Shown in pieces: positions 43,301 to 58,762 of a stretch of DNA of 64,000 bases. A program made the position numbers and the translations under genes. The notes under the pieces are model-generated. The model was not told the DNA's origin. It did not search any database and saw only the letters and a list, made by a program, of their open reading frames with translations. The first letter of the stretch is position 1, and each line of letters opens with the position of its first letter. Source of the stretch: Theristus sp. LFF4_11 (Eukaryota; Nematoda; Chromadorea; Monhysterida; Xyalidae); contig JASANC010005168.1 of assembly GCA_030248135.1 (NCBI GenBank), positions 22,501 to 86,500 of the forward strand, read 5' to 3'.

Positions 43301-46300
43301 TGGTAATTTGTTTCTGTTATTTATGATTTCGGAACTAACGTTGCTCACTATCATACCCATTTCCCCATGAAGATTGCGCCAGTGTTTTCGTAGATGTAGA
43401 AAACCAGAAATGAAGAGCATCAACCTTCTTCAACTCAGTCTTAAATTCTATGACACTTAAAAATTTTATGAAATATCAAGGCTGCATTATTATTCATACT
43501 ATTAACTCAATGAAAAAAATCACGCCTGAATCGGCGTTTCTTTCGAGTGATGAACCTTTTTACTGAGCGTTGTCGTTGGATTGTAAATTGCGCAGATACC
43601 GTTATTGCCCCCCGAAAGCCCAAGAAAGCAGCTGTTTCATTTCAAATGGTGAATTTTTCCCGAAAAATGCTGCACAAACACTTATTGCAAGCGTGAATTT
43701 TTTGAGTCTGAACCGGTGTAAGGCCACAAGCATTTACCTTTGCAGTTTTATGGCTGTCAGTATTTCACAAAAACCTACTGTGTCGTTTTGTGAGTGTAGT
43801 TTTGACAGAGTGTTGCGCAGATTTTAGCGTTTTTTGCTACGAAAACAAAAAGCGAAACGTTTTGCAAAAAGGAATTCCTGAAGGTGTGCTATGAAGATTG
43901 CTTTGTAAGATACACGGTCGGATCTACAGTTCTGCGGTTTATGGCGGAAGTTTTCGTTTAGCTCAGCGTTTCAGTTGGGCTTCGAAAAGTTTTTGTGTTT
44001 GTCTTTTTCGATTGTTTATTACCTTTTTACCACTTGGTGCCGCTTGTTAGAGGTTACCTGTTTTCGGTGCTGCTTTGACTTTTTTTCGGTCAGAACGAAT
44101 GTTACGTCATGTGCTGGTCCAGACTCCAGTGCATTGTTTTGTTGTTTGTTTATCAGTCCTGAAACCTGAGAATGTTGTTGTTTTGTTATGCACCTAAAAC
44201 AACATATAAGACCTGAGGTCTCCAAAGATTTCATTCACACGTACAACCTACGCGAACTTTCACGAAATTTCAAATTCACGAATACGAAAAAAATGTAGCC
44301 GTAAAAACCGTGTCAAAAAGCATTGGCCGATTTTCTCACGACATTCCTTCAGTGAGAAAGACATGTGACAAACAATTGAGCACCCCATCTGTTTGCGCCA
44401 CCACGTGTTTCAACAATTGTCGAGGAAAAAACGGCGGTAGAAATGTGTCATCTCTCAAACTCACACACATTCTCAATTTGAGTTTCCGCTTGTGTGCGAT
44501 CATAAAAAACACAGCTGATTTACTGTGCTGCCGGTTTCGAGAAACGTTTCTTGGATCTCTGGTGAAAAACAATCATTCTTCATCTTTGTTCGCACTTCCA
44601 TTTCTGGCTCTTCTTCTGCCTGTGCGGCATATATTTCATCCATTACAAATTTTGCCACCAACTTCCTGCCTCCGAGTTTCTGAGTCCAAAAATCTTGCAT
44701 ATTCCACAAAAAACGCCTCCATGCGCATCGAGAATGCTCAAGCGTTTCAATCGTCAGAATCAACAACAGCAACAACCGCAAGTTCTCACGCTCGCCAATG
44801 GCATCATTCCCACGAGTGTGGTTTTCCCACGGTCTTTCGACTTTCCCACGCCCTCTGATGCTCCCAGTGCGACCGCGCCACCACCACCGCCACCAACATT
44901 CGGTCTCCTCACCATCGTGCGCCATCGACTGAAAATGGGCATTCTCGGCGCGGCCGCAAAGAATCGTCGAAAAGCGATACGTTTACTGCCGAGTTCGACA
45001 AATTCCACCGATAGCCATTCACCGAAGCAAAATCAAAAAATCAATCAACCTGTTACGATGCAGAACGGTAATCTGCCGACGAATTCCAAGAAGGACGCCA
45101 AGAAACAGCAGAAAGCCACTGTGATCGCCACTAGTAATTCCAAAGAGAACACAAATGTGGAGTCGAAAAAGAAGCGGAAAGACAAGAAGAAACCGGGCCC
45201 ACCGCGCACCGCCGATAATCCGGTACAGAAAAACGGCCTCAAGCGCACGTCCAGTTTTCGACGTTTGTTTTCTGTTGTTGTTTTTTTTTTGTTATTTTCC
45301 GTTATGTTCGCATTTTTGTCATTTAGAATGTGCTATAAGCTTACAAGAATAAGTGATTGAATTTGAAAAGAGCTGCACGGGCATCATCGAAAAAAAAATT
45401 TCGTGACCCCGAGCGGGCTTCAAAAAAACCACCCCCCCAAAAGAGCGTCAAAAAAGAGCGTGCACACCCCCAACGATTCCAGAAACATGAAGATACCAAG
45501 CTCCTGGTGGATTTGGGGAACGGACTGATAATCTGAAATTTTTCTGACCCCTGTTGCATCGTGATATAAGCTAACGTCTTTCAATCAGTCAGCAAAGGTG
45601 ATTTCGGCCAATCAGCGAATGCAAAACAAGGCAAAAAAGGGAAAAACATTTCTCCTTCCCCGAACGTGTAAATTTCTAAGTGGCCGAAACCGGCCCCCGT
45701 TCGTTTATTTTTTTTTTGTTTTTCAGCTTTTTTTTTTTTTTTTTTTACGCCCCCAGAAAAAAAAAAACTGTGCACTTTTCCGCAACACAAAGAGGGGAGC
45801 CGGGGCGCCCCCCCCCCGCACAGGGAGATTGGAGAGAGGTGGCGGGAGACGCGAGGCGCGGCGGTGGGGGGGGGGGGGGGGGGGTGGGGGGGGGGGCGGG
45901 AACGGAAATGGAAAAAAAAAAAAAAAACAAAAGAAGGGGGGGGGGGGGGGGGGGGGGGGGGAACGGACCGGGCGGGGAACGGAAAAAAAAAAAAAAAACC
46001 CGGCCCGGCGGGCCCCGCGGGCGGCCATGGGGGGGGGGGGTGTGGTGGCGGCCCTGCGTCCGCGGGTGCGGGGGGTGAGGTATAATGAATACCATTCCCC
46101 ATTGCAGCGGGTGTATCAATATGTGAGTGAGCGAATATTATATGCGATTAAATTAAAAATATGAAAGTGGTTTCGTTTTTTTATTTTGAAGCAACGCCGT
46201 GTGGGGTTTTGTAATGATAATAATAAAGAAACAAAAAAACGCACATAAGCATGAGAAGCATAAGAAATACGAGACGAGAACAAACAAACCAAAACCAAAA

Positions 46301-49300
46301 AAAAATGATGAGGTCAAACCAAACTGAAATTCGAATAACTGCCGTTCATGAGAAACGGGCGTTTTCTCAAGCAATTGACGTCATTTCGATCGGACACGTT
46401 CCGAGTGAATCCGCAATATCCTTCGTCATCATCTTTTATTCTTCCAGACAGGCTTGGCATGGGAAATGAAACCGGTTTTTTTACCAACCCTACTTCCAGA
46501 GCTGATCGACCGCGTGCTGTCGAGCGAGAAGTCGTCGCAAGCCGAGTATCCGAACGGCACGGCCACTCGTAAATCTTCGTCCGGCTCTTCAAATCTGAAC
46601 AGCGCCAACGCCACCAGCGGCAATCCGCAGCATTCAGCGTCGTCCGCGCGTCACGCTGGCGACGACAGCGGCGAGGTGCCGCGTGCACCGCCGCGACGTA
46701 GCCCGTCCGACCATCGGGCGTCCTACGACTACGCGCCCTATGAGCGCGGCTACGAGCCGGATCCGACGTTGAGGCATCGCTTTCAGGTGAGCATGTGATG
46801 GGGTTTTTTTGGTGGGAGTTTTTTTTTTGTCGCGGAAGATGATTGTTTTTTTTCGTGAGGCGAAGTTTAGGAGTTCTGGGTCTCCCTGTCCCTGGAATCA
46901 CCACCACACTGCTGTTTCTCAACCACAACAGCCGCATTTACAGTTTTAGGAGCCGCAATCAAAGGTCACTGATTGTGTTTCGCCACGAAAGAAAAAACTT
47001 CCGACCCGTCTCTTAACGAATGACTCTTAAAAAACCCACTTTCCAGAACCACGCCTCGCACGAGCACTCCGCCTCGCAGCCGACGTTCAAGTCGAAGTTT
47101 CAACGGCACTACTCGCCGTGGGACGCGTACGAGGAAGAGGACGATGATGACCGGGCTCATGCGGCAGCCGCAGCAGCAGCAGCGGCCGCGAATCGCAAAG
47201 CGAAACGCGCTCCGAGTTTCGTCTCTGATCACCACAAGCCGAAAGCGGCTTCAAGTCAGAACGGCGCCACGCCGAGCTCCAGTTCAGAGTCGTCCTCCGG
47301 TAGCAGCAAAACTCGCTCGCCAGCTGACTCGAGTAAACCGTCGAGCTCGAAGGCGCACTACAACCAGCAGCAGCAACAGTATTCGACCGCGAACAACGCT
47401 GCTGGCTCTAGTGCGAAACGCGAGCAACAACAGCAGGCTACGAGGACCAATCGAGAGCGAAGTCGATCGTCGTCGATACACCGCGTCAAGTCGGAGCCGG
47501 TGCTCGGCGTCGACTATACGGATGAGGAGCTGAAGAATGTACAGAGGTGAGCGGTTGGAATGGATTGAAAAGCGTTTTTTGTGGTGAATGGGAGCGTGCT
47601 GGAGCCGACGGTAGTAAATTTGAGCACTGATGTGCCCACCTCTGGTTTGTATGTTGGTAAAAATGTGTAAACTGATTGCCGAGAAACGTTGATATGTTGT
47701 TAGCTGATTGGTTGGTTGTTGGAGAGTATGGGATAAATTGTGACAACAGGTAGACCGGTCTGTGAAGATTGTACGAATTGAAATTACGATAACAACTAGC
47801 AGGACAAGAAAAAACAAAAGCAGCAATTCATGCGTTTGAAAGTTCTGATCAACTGTGTCGTGACTGTGGACAGCCATTAGCTCAAACAATGTAAAATGCA
47901 AAACGATTGCGACCCTAAGCGGATCGCAAAAATTCCACGCTTTTTCGTTTTTTTTCTTCAGAATCCGTCGCAGCAAAGATTACTACGAGATACTGAACGT
48001 CAAGAAGGACTTCTCTGAAAATGAACTGAAAAAGAACTACCGCAAGCTGGCGCTGCAGTTGCATCCGGATAAATGTCGCGCTCCGGGCGCTACAGAGGCG
48101 TTCAAAGGTGCGTGAATGAAGTTCACATGGTTTTTTTTGTAAAAGTCAGGGTGTGTCAACTGCTTGAAAAGGTCTGGTGACATTTGGCATGGCATATCTG
48201 TACGTGTATATGCCAAATGTCACCAAAGCCGATGATAGGATTTATTTGAAAATCACAATTGTTTGGGTGCCGAATCCTAAGAAATGACATGAACATGTCG
48301 GGTGTACGTCTGTTAATTGGTCATCCTTACACACTTACCGATTGATGGAGCTATTGTAATTAGCGGAGCGTTGTGTGAATGGAAACAATATGAAATAATG
48401 AGTTTTTTTATGGGTTTGTTGTTGTTGTTGCAAATTGTGGAAAGCGTGAATTTTTCGAGCGTTTTTCAGCAATCGGCCAAGCGTACGGTGTGTTGTCGGA
48501 CAAACAGAAACGGGAACGATACGACATGTACGGCAGTGAACAGCCGACAGTACAAAGACGCTCCAGTCATTTCAACGAGTTCGATTACTCGCGCGGATTC
48601 GAAGGTGCGTTTTTTCTTAGATTTTTTTTCCAAAAATTCAGTTTTTGAATTGTTGGTTTTTTATTGTTTTTGCGTTTCATTTTCGATTCTGTGTTGAACT
48701 GTACCGTCGCTAATTGACTTCTTTCTTTTCATTGCCAAACGCTGCTCTGTTTGGTGTTGTTTTTTTTAACGGTCAAATGCTATTTTCTCTCGCGTAACAT
48801 AATTTTAGACCAATACACTGATGGAAGTGAGTGGCGCTTCTTTCGGCTTTCGCTAACCTACAATTTTTAGTAGGGAGACACTAACTAACTGAAATGGAAA
48901 ACAAATGAACTTTCCCACTTGTCATTGTTTTCTTTTCTTTTTAATTGCACCGATTGTTCTGAGCCACTAACATTTTCACTGGGAAAACGAAGTCTGACTA
49001 CAGGCTCCTTTCAGCTATAATACTACCACTGAACATCAACTGACACATTGAATGTTTGGGCGGTTAGATTACAGTTGAGAAATGTGAAAAAATGTCGACA
49101 AAAAAGTCCAACAGCTCTTCAGATGACTATTTACCATTTTTTTCAGCCGAATTCTCACCGGAAGAGATTTTCAACATGTTTTTCGGCGGCGGCTATCCGA
49201 CGGGCGCAATGTACCGGCGCCAAGGAGGACGGACGTTTTACTATCAACGATCGGCTGATCCGCACGAAGGAAACACGCAGGCGGTTGGTGGGGAAGCAAG

Positions 49301-50909
49301 CTGGCGATGCTAGGCGGGCTGTTGGGTGCACGTGGGAGGGACAAGTGGAAGTGACCTGAGCTGGACAAATGAGTTATTATAGACATCGCATTCCGTCATT
49401 TAATTGGAACAGGCGTAAAAAATTTCTCGCAAGAAGAAAGCAGCAGCAGTTCGCGAAAGAATTGTATTTACTGAGAGCGGGTCACAAGGTTTTCCTAAAA
49501 ATTCGTTCTAAAAGTTCCTAAAGTCACAAGGTTTCCTAAAAGTTCGTTACGCTCAGTCAACTCACATATACCACAGTCCATCCACCAGACCCGTCGGATG
49601 TGTTTGCTCAGCACACCTTTGCTGTCACTGTTTTCTGTTTTTTGCAATTGCGGCTATTTTTTTCTGTCGGATTCGGATATAATTCGGACTACTTTTGTCG
49701 CCCCTTTTCCAGTCCGGCTACAGCGTCGCACTGCAACTGTTGCCAATCTTGTTGCTGTTGTTCCTATCGCTCGCCAGCCAGCTTCTAGTCGGTGAACCTG
49801 CCTTCAGCATGAATCGGAACAGGTTCGCGCGATTTCGTGAATGGTTTTTTCACTCGTTTTTCTTGTTTTGAATTATTTTATGGTTCTGAAAACTTTTGAT
49901 CTCGAGGAGAATTGGGTGATAGCTGGCCAAAATGTAGCCGAAATTTTGAACCATTCCATGAGCAAAGATCATTCGGAGGCTATTGAGCATAATCGACTGA
50001 AGACGCAAACTCCTCTTTAGCTGTTTTGATGAAACCTCCACCAGTTGGTTTCGCTTTCATTATCGTTGCTGTCAATTCTTCAATTCTCAGTCCACCTTGT
50101 TCGGTTTTTCTTCAGCAAATACACACATCAACGTTATACGACCGAGCTACAAGTGCCCTATTTTGTGAAGCCAGACTTTCTGAAACATTACGGCGCCTAT
50201 ATCAAGCGCATCGAGGCGCAAGTGGAGGACGAATATGTGAGCTCGTTGAGAATGGGCTGCTACCGGGAGCGCAGTCAAAGTGAGTGACACGGGGGGGGGG
50301 GGCATGTGTGTGGGTGGATTTTCATAGAGAGGTTTGTTGGTGGGCAAATGTGCGTTCGCGTGGAGAGGTGATATTTTTGAGTTTGATCTGATCAAAGGTA
50401 CAAATTTTGTGTGCAACGCAACAACTGGCTCTTTAGCTTGGTTGGTGTCTGAAACGCTTAGTCGACTGATAATACAGCCAAAAAAATGTGCATCAGGTGG
50501 GCGACATTTCTCATTTATTTGTTTGTGTCGCCTGGTCCAAAGCATTTTTAATGCTAAAAAACAGTTCAGCGCAACCAAACAGATGGTGACGAGATGAAAC
50601 TGAAATAACGGGTGGGTTGAGGCTGAGTCACATGACGTGTACACTACTATTACCATCTTTTCAATTGACCGGAATTCTTCCTGATCTATGCCCGGCCAAC
50701 TGTTTGCTTGTTGAACTTGAACTTGTTGGCCATATCAGCTAGGTGGTACAGCTAATCAGCGAGCGAGCTTTTGCGAGCGCGTTTACGGTTTCTTTGCAGA
50801 AGAAACGCTCGCGTGGCGCGCACGAACGTATGGCGATGCGGCGCTGTGGGAGCGCGCGCAGTCGATGGCAACGCCGAACTGTGATCAACTGAACAGAATC
50901 TATCGTTGA
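37367..50909 (+). CDS. DNAJB12/DNAJB14-like ER-membrane J-protein
   Basis: Nine exons: 37367-37505, 46500-46786, 47047-47546, 47962-48107, 48470-48604, 49147-49283, 49713-49822, 50116-50279 and 50800-50909, all in phase, 575 residues. The N-terminal helical repeat [20 protein letters not shown]...[15 protein letters not shown] is that of DNAJB12/14. Next is a long low-complexity insert (Ser, Ala, Gln, His), then the J domain [20 protein letters not shown] with the HPD motif. Then [21 protein letters not shown], one membrane span ([20 protein letters not shown]) and the DUF1977 C-terminus ([31 protein letters not shown]). It recruits Hsp70 at the cytosolic face of the ER for protein degradation. 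It is about 200 residues longer than the human proteins because of exons 2-3. Intron 1 is 9 kb and full of repeats. Confidence 0.95.
37506..38230. other. Intron 1, start
   Basis: Nothing but AT-rich intron sequence and a G9 run at about 38221 was recognised before the B3 element. Confidence 0.5.
38235..38380. mobile_element. hAT-like element B3, truncated
   Basis: Begins TAGGGTTAGGGGAAAAAAAT and follows B1 (CGTCTCGTCGAGCTGAGTTC) until GGAAAACTAT, where element E begins. The rest of B does not reappear after E. Confidence 0.8.
38381..39632. mobile_element. Element E with long, near-identical inverted ends
   Basis: The left arm ATCTAAAAATGCGGAGGACG and about 150 further bases (through GCCATATTTTTGCGCCGTTTATT) recur inverted at the right up to ...GTCCTCCGCATTTTTAGAT with hardly a difference, implying a young element. 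It encloses about 0.93 kb with a SINE-type block (39150-39250) and no recognisable transposase. No target duplication was identified. Confidence 0.82.
39150..39310 (-). repeat. SINE 3'-domain copy inside element E
   Basis: CCGAAGGTACCAAAGTCCTG, GAACCGTCCGTTCCGTGAGC and a partly tandem CATTGCCTTCGCCA motif. Diverged from the 7190 and 37048 copies. Confidence 0.5.
40080..42860 (+). repeat. 288-bp tandem array with two subunits
   Basis: The anchor CTACAGCTGAAATTACCCCAG recurs about every 288 bp (near 40437, 40727, 40991, 41277, 41564, 41853, 42141 and 42428), with one unit about 24 bp shorter. Each unit has two related halves, one with CTACGGATGAAATTACCCC, both with GACAAAAATTG and GCCCAATTTTT.GCCCAAAAA. 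The first and last copies are diverged. It lies in intron 1 of the J-protein gene. Confidence 0.93.
42870..44733. other. Intron 1, middle
   Basis: No repeat family or coding exon was recognised. A CGCTCGCTTCGCTCGCTCGC stretch lies near 43110. Confidence 0.45.
44734..45263 (+). CDS. Putative alternative first exon or separate ORF
   Basis: A frame beginning [16 protein letters not shown] codes for about 176 residues of low-complexity, GC-richer sequence: a Gln run, a PPPPPP run, then a strongly basic segment ([14 protein letters not shown]) and KRTSSFR. A GT at 45264 leaves phase 1, exactly the phase that J-protein exon 2 (46500) accepts, so this could be an alternative first exon replacing the N-terminal helices. 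It could equally be the first exon of an unrelated gene or chance. No family is recognised. Confidence 0.35.
45460..45530 (-). repeat. SINE 3'-domain fragment
   Basis: CACCCCCAACGATTCCAGAA, ATACCAAGCTCCTGGTGG and GGGGAACGGACTGATAATCT follow the order of the 7190 copy with many changes. Confidence 0.45.
45690..46078. other. Homopolymer block, likely assembly artefact
   Basis: Runs of T, A, G and C of 8 to about 26 bases follow each other (T17, A16, G26 and others), joined by GC-only words such as CCCGGCCCGGCGGGCCCCGC, with composition unlike the rest of the window. Frames through it on both strands are Pro, Gly, Lys or Phe runs and should not be called genes. Confidence 0.7.
48176..48224 (+). 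other. Perfect short hairpin in J-protein intron 4
   Basis: GGTGACATTTGGCAT pairs without mismatch with ATGCCAAATGTCACC across a 19-nt loop. It could be a precursor-miRNA-like stem or a tiny MITE; nothing flanking decides. Confidence 0.5.
50291..50302 (+). repeat. G12 tract after a splice donor
   Basis: Twelve G residues begin 11 nt after the GTGAGT donor of J-protein exon 8. Confidence 0.65.
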
Positions 50910-53900
50910 CACCGCACGCACGTTGTCGCAGACATTATGGAAACGTGCTCTCTGTTTGAAAGATATACACTGTTTGCGGAAATCTGCCGGATAGAAAAGA
51001 CATCATACAACTGGAAGCACTGGTGGTAATTGTCAGGCTCAAATGAACAGCTTCTGTCGCTCGGTCGGTTGTTTCAAAACGCCGGCTTGTACGATGTCCC
51101 ATAAACCTAGCATGTGCAGTTCGGAGTTGTTGGTTGGAGAGATTCAACTTTTTGAACTCCACATAACCTAAGCTAGCACAAAAAATGGTTGCATGAACGA
51201 GTTTTGACTCAACCGAATGCCATGAGCTTTGGAAACGTGAACATTAGCAGTGCTCCATTCTCCTCTCGGTCTAATCTTTCCGATTTGAGACAACTTTCTT
51301 TTTCTTGATGGATTGAAAGAGAATTCTTGAAGACGAATTTTTTATTGTTTTTTATCACCGATTCTCTTTTCTAGTCTCAATTTTTTTCTGAATTTGTTTG
51401 TTTTTTCGGTGGCGGTTTCAAATTATAGTTGTGTACAATGTTTGTGTAATTATTGTTAGGAAAAGTTTTTCAGATTTTTGCCTAGAACAAAAAAATCGCT
51501 TTTTTCTTAATCAAGTTTTTCTGAATTGTTTTATCATAACCAGCCTTGTTTTACCTGATAATGTTTTTTATTTGTCATTGTTCCTGTTATCAAAATGACT
51601 TTCACGTCAGTACTGTATTAATTTTTTTGACGTCGGAGTGTGAAATTTGTAAACTTCGCAAATTTTAAAACAATCCACAGAGCAATTCTCGTTTCAAAAT
51701 GTGTTCCTGCTGTATGTAATGTTGATTGATCCTTTAATTTGAGTTTGTAAAAAAGTCTTGACAGTCGACAGTATGTTTTGGTCCTGTTTGCTTCTTTCCC
51801 ATCCAATAAGAAATGTGATGCACTTTTTTCTTTATTTTATGATGTTAGATTTTAAACCTTATGAATCCATTTTTCTGTGTTTGCTGTATTGTTGCCATTG
51901 TTCAAGCGAACTTCTATGGTAATTTTTGTTTTTTTTGCACCGAAATTTCTTCTGCGTCTGTATTTCTTTGTTAGCATCTGTTCTGTGTTTTTGTTGAGAA
52001 AATAATTATCTGGTGTTTGTTTGTTCTTTAAACTACCTTTTTCAGAGACCTATATTTTTATGGTTGATTGGTTGGCTTCAAGAATAAAATTTCGGCTTTG
52101 TGATTATTTTTTAGCTTTGTGTTTGTTTTGTGGCATTTTGTGAGCCAACTATCGTTTGTTTGCACTAGTTTTTGGTTGTTGCTCTTTCAATTCAAAAAGA
52201 AACTGTTGACTTTTGGACCTTTGCGAAGGTTTGCTTGTTAGCCGCAAGAAAACTTTCGTCATTTTATTTATATTTTTAGATTTATTTACTGATTTATTCA
52301 TTAACCCAATACAGCTCAGCTTTTTTGTCAATTCGTGATTTTTCGTTCATGACGAAAAATTGTGTGATGCCCCAGAAATGTCAAAAAATATTTGTTTCGT
52401 TATTTGTTTTGTTTCATGATACCCTTTGAGGTCAATCATCTGTATTGATTTATTGATTGACTGATTTTGCTTTTGAGCGATTTCTTGATTTATTGGTTTG
52501 TTTATATTTCAGTAAAATGGTTCTGTATGCATAAACGGAGTCCCATGGAAGCTGGAAATTTTGGCTCAATAAAAGCAAAAGGGTTTGTTAATAACCGTCG
52601 TAACTGATTTTTTAAAAGTTCGTTAGTTACGCTTTATTTTCTATTCACATTTCAGTTCAAAAGTTGATTTCAAGCTATTTTCTGAAGACTTCCTTAAATT
52701 GTTTACAGCTTTTTTGTGCAACTTCCTTTTTTATCGTTACCAATTCGGCAGAATCTTTATTTTTAGAAACATAAATTCCAAGATGTTATTGAAAGCGCTG
52801 TGACGCTATTTTTAGCGTGCGCTGTGCGATTTTAGTAGCAGCCGACAAATGTCTGCAGCTTGCGCGAGAGATGAAGCTTGCTTGGTTAGAGCGCTGGTTA
52901 TGACACATCTGAGGCTCAGAGCTGCTGACTGTGCTTATGCAAAGCGAAAATCGATTTTCTGAGTAATATCACAAGATCCATGCAGGTTTCACGTGAATTC
53001 CGCGTGTATGGGAACGGGCGGGTTTCCCGAAAATTCGGTCGTTTCATCACAATGCGCCGAGTCTATACGCTAACTGGCTGGTTCCAATCGAGGCAGCCAC
53101 TAAGCTTGCGCACTTCAAATGCAGCCACACAGTCCGCTTGCTTGTTAGCTGGTGTTAGATGTTCATTTTTCCTGAAACAGCGTGTGGCCGCAGATTACGT
53201 TTCACTTTTTATTGAAGTTTTCGGGGTAGGTTCACGTGACAGTCGGACGGACATTTGCGGTTGGTTTTAGTGGAAATTGACCATTTTTCTCCGGCATCTG
53301 GGCCATTTCAGCTTTCGCAACTCGCTGTATCTGTGTTTTATTGCACCACTTTTTTTCTGGGTCTTCTGTTTCTCTTTCTTGTGTGCCTTTCAAGCTATTT
53401 TGTTTCTGCTTCTGATGGCAGTTTATGCAGAACAGTTTTCGGCGTTTTGTTGCAAGCTAAGCGGCATTTTTTGAAAGAAACACCAACGTATGGTTTCCGT
53501 CTTGTGTGTTCGTTTCGTTTTTGCTGCTGCTGTTTTTTTTCGAAATATAAAAAAACACGTTTCTAGCTGAATATCTTTATTTATTATCCGATTTTTCACT
53601 GTTCGTTTTGGTTCAGTTTTTCAATGTTTTTTTGTAAACATTGGAAATTCACAATATTATGACGTTAGGTTTCTTTTCAGTGTTGCAGCTGTTTTCACTT
53701 CAGGATATAAGAGTGCTTTCAACATTCATTCAGGTTCATTTTCGGACAAGCTATCCAGATCGAAAAAAATACACTCCACACTCCAGGTAGTTGTTTGTCT
53801 TTTAGTTTTGTGTGTTTTTTGTTTTCAAATTCATTTTTAAATTCATTTTAAAACCAACCAACCAGTGTTCAGCTGTCCATTTTGTGTTTATGCCAAATCT

Positions 53901-55262
53901 GACCAATCAAAGAATTGGAAGAACATTAGATCACACATTGATTCGCTGCTCCACTCGACGTGGAACGTGTTCCGCAGTGTCAACCTGGTTGATTATCCAC
54001 GCTTCAGTTTCAATTGTTGTTCAGTTCATAAAGTATAATAATCACAAATTGTACCCGTTGGAATCTATCCATTCATCGCTTTCTTTCACCTGTTTACTTT
54101 ATCGAAAATAAGCAGTTTCAATCAAAAGTCATTGTCGAAATCACTATTTTCCACGTAGGCACGGCACACACGCTGTGCCACAGTATCAAGAGAAAAACAG
54201 AAAAAAAACTCGTGGGGTACTTCGTTTTTTCTGTTTTTGTAACCTTTTCTGTGGAATCCTTTCAATTGGCTTGTTTACCGCAAGCGCAACGGTTGACTAA
54301 TAATGAATTGCACAAAATGACATTTTTCTGGTTTCGTGAACAAAATCAGTTTTGTATTGGCACGGCACGGGGCGTCATGTTCCCGGTAGAACAGCTATTT
54401 CAGGTTTTTTTTCCCGGAAAATTACAAAACACTGAACGAAAGGCATTTTGACGTTCAGAACTGAAAGAGTCTTGGAAATTATCTAGTTTTAAAAAGTTGT
54501 TTATCCAAAAACAACAGTTCACTTTTCTCAACATGAATTTGTCTGTTTTCCACCGTCTACTGATTATTAGCGTCCACACATACACAATCGGTTGTTTCTC
54601 TGTCTCTGTGAACAGCAAACGCACTTAGACTTGCGCAACGGACAGCAGAGGACTGGATTTTTGAACATTATGTTTTCAGTACATTGCCGAACACGCCGAA
54701 GCCAAAGCAGCTCAGTGGTGTGTGTGTGTGGTTGCGCTGAGTTTTATGCTGCTGTGCTTGCTTGGTGTGTTGTGCTGTCGTGTGAGCGATTTTTTCTCTC
54801 TCGAATGTTTTGTTGCGTTTGCGTGTATTGGCGCAATTTCAGTTGTTGGTTCGCTCTTGCTCGGTGTTTTGCTCACGTTGTTTCACGTTTTCGCTTTGCG
54901 TTTCGCGGGCAGGCGCTTGCGGAGCCCAGAGTTGCGCTTTTTTGCGCTGGTTTTGATGATGTTTTGGTTTCACCTTCAACTGTTTTTTTATGGTTCTGGT
55001 TTTTTTACTCATTTTCTCCAGGTTTTGTTAACGTTTCAGCGATTTTTCGGGTGTGCTGAAACAACACATTATAAAAGTAAACGTAACACAGCAATGTTTG
55101 TGATCTGTTTCAGGGTGTATAATAAAACTCACGGACGTAATAAAAGAACCATTCCAAATTTTGCAAGGACTGAGTGAGAATATTGACTTGGCTCGTGAAT
55201 AAGAATTCAAGGGATTGAAAAAAAGTTTTGAGAAATAAAGAAACCCCCTGAAAAAAGTGACC
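50910..55262. other. 4.3-kb intergenic region, T-rich on the plus strand
   Basis: Between the end of the J-protein gene and the start of the MDR gene. Long T and TG-rich stretches dominate. Frames at 53255-53566 and 54592-55177 are composition-driven, rich in Phe, Cys and Val, with no splice support or family. No repeat family was recognised. Confidence 0.5.

Positions 55263-58762
<3,500 letters not shown>

Noticed and set aside
45581..46119. Long open frames on both strands rich in Pro, Gly, Phe or Lys
   Set aside because: They are translations of the homopolymer block and exist in every frame; the block itself is probably an assembly fault.
48811..48828. 18-bp micro-exon in the J-protein gene
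   Set aside because: Phase would allow it, but joining exon 5 directly to 49147 gives the conserved GFEAEFSPEE, so it is not needed.
52860..52935. tRNA-like GGTTAGAGCGCTGGTTATGA
   Set aside because: It resembles an A box, but there is no B box at the right distance and no cloverleaf could be drawn.
53255..55177. Hydrophobic frames as membrane proteins
   Set aside because: T-rich DNA gives Phe/Leu/Cys-rich frames by composition; there are no splice signals, family motifs or GC rise.
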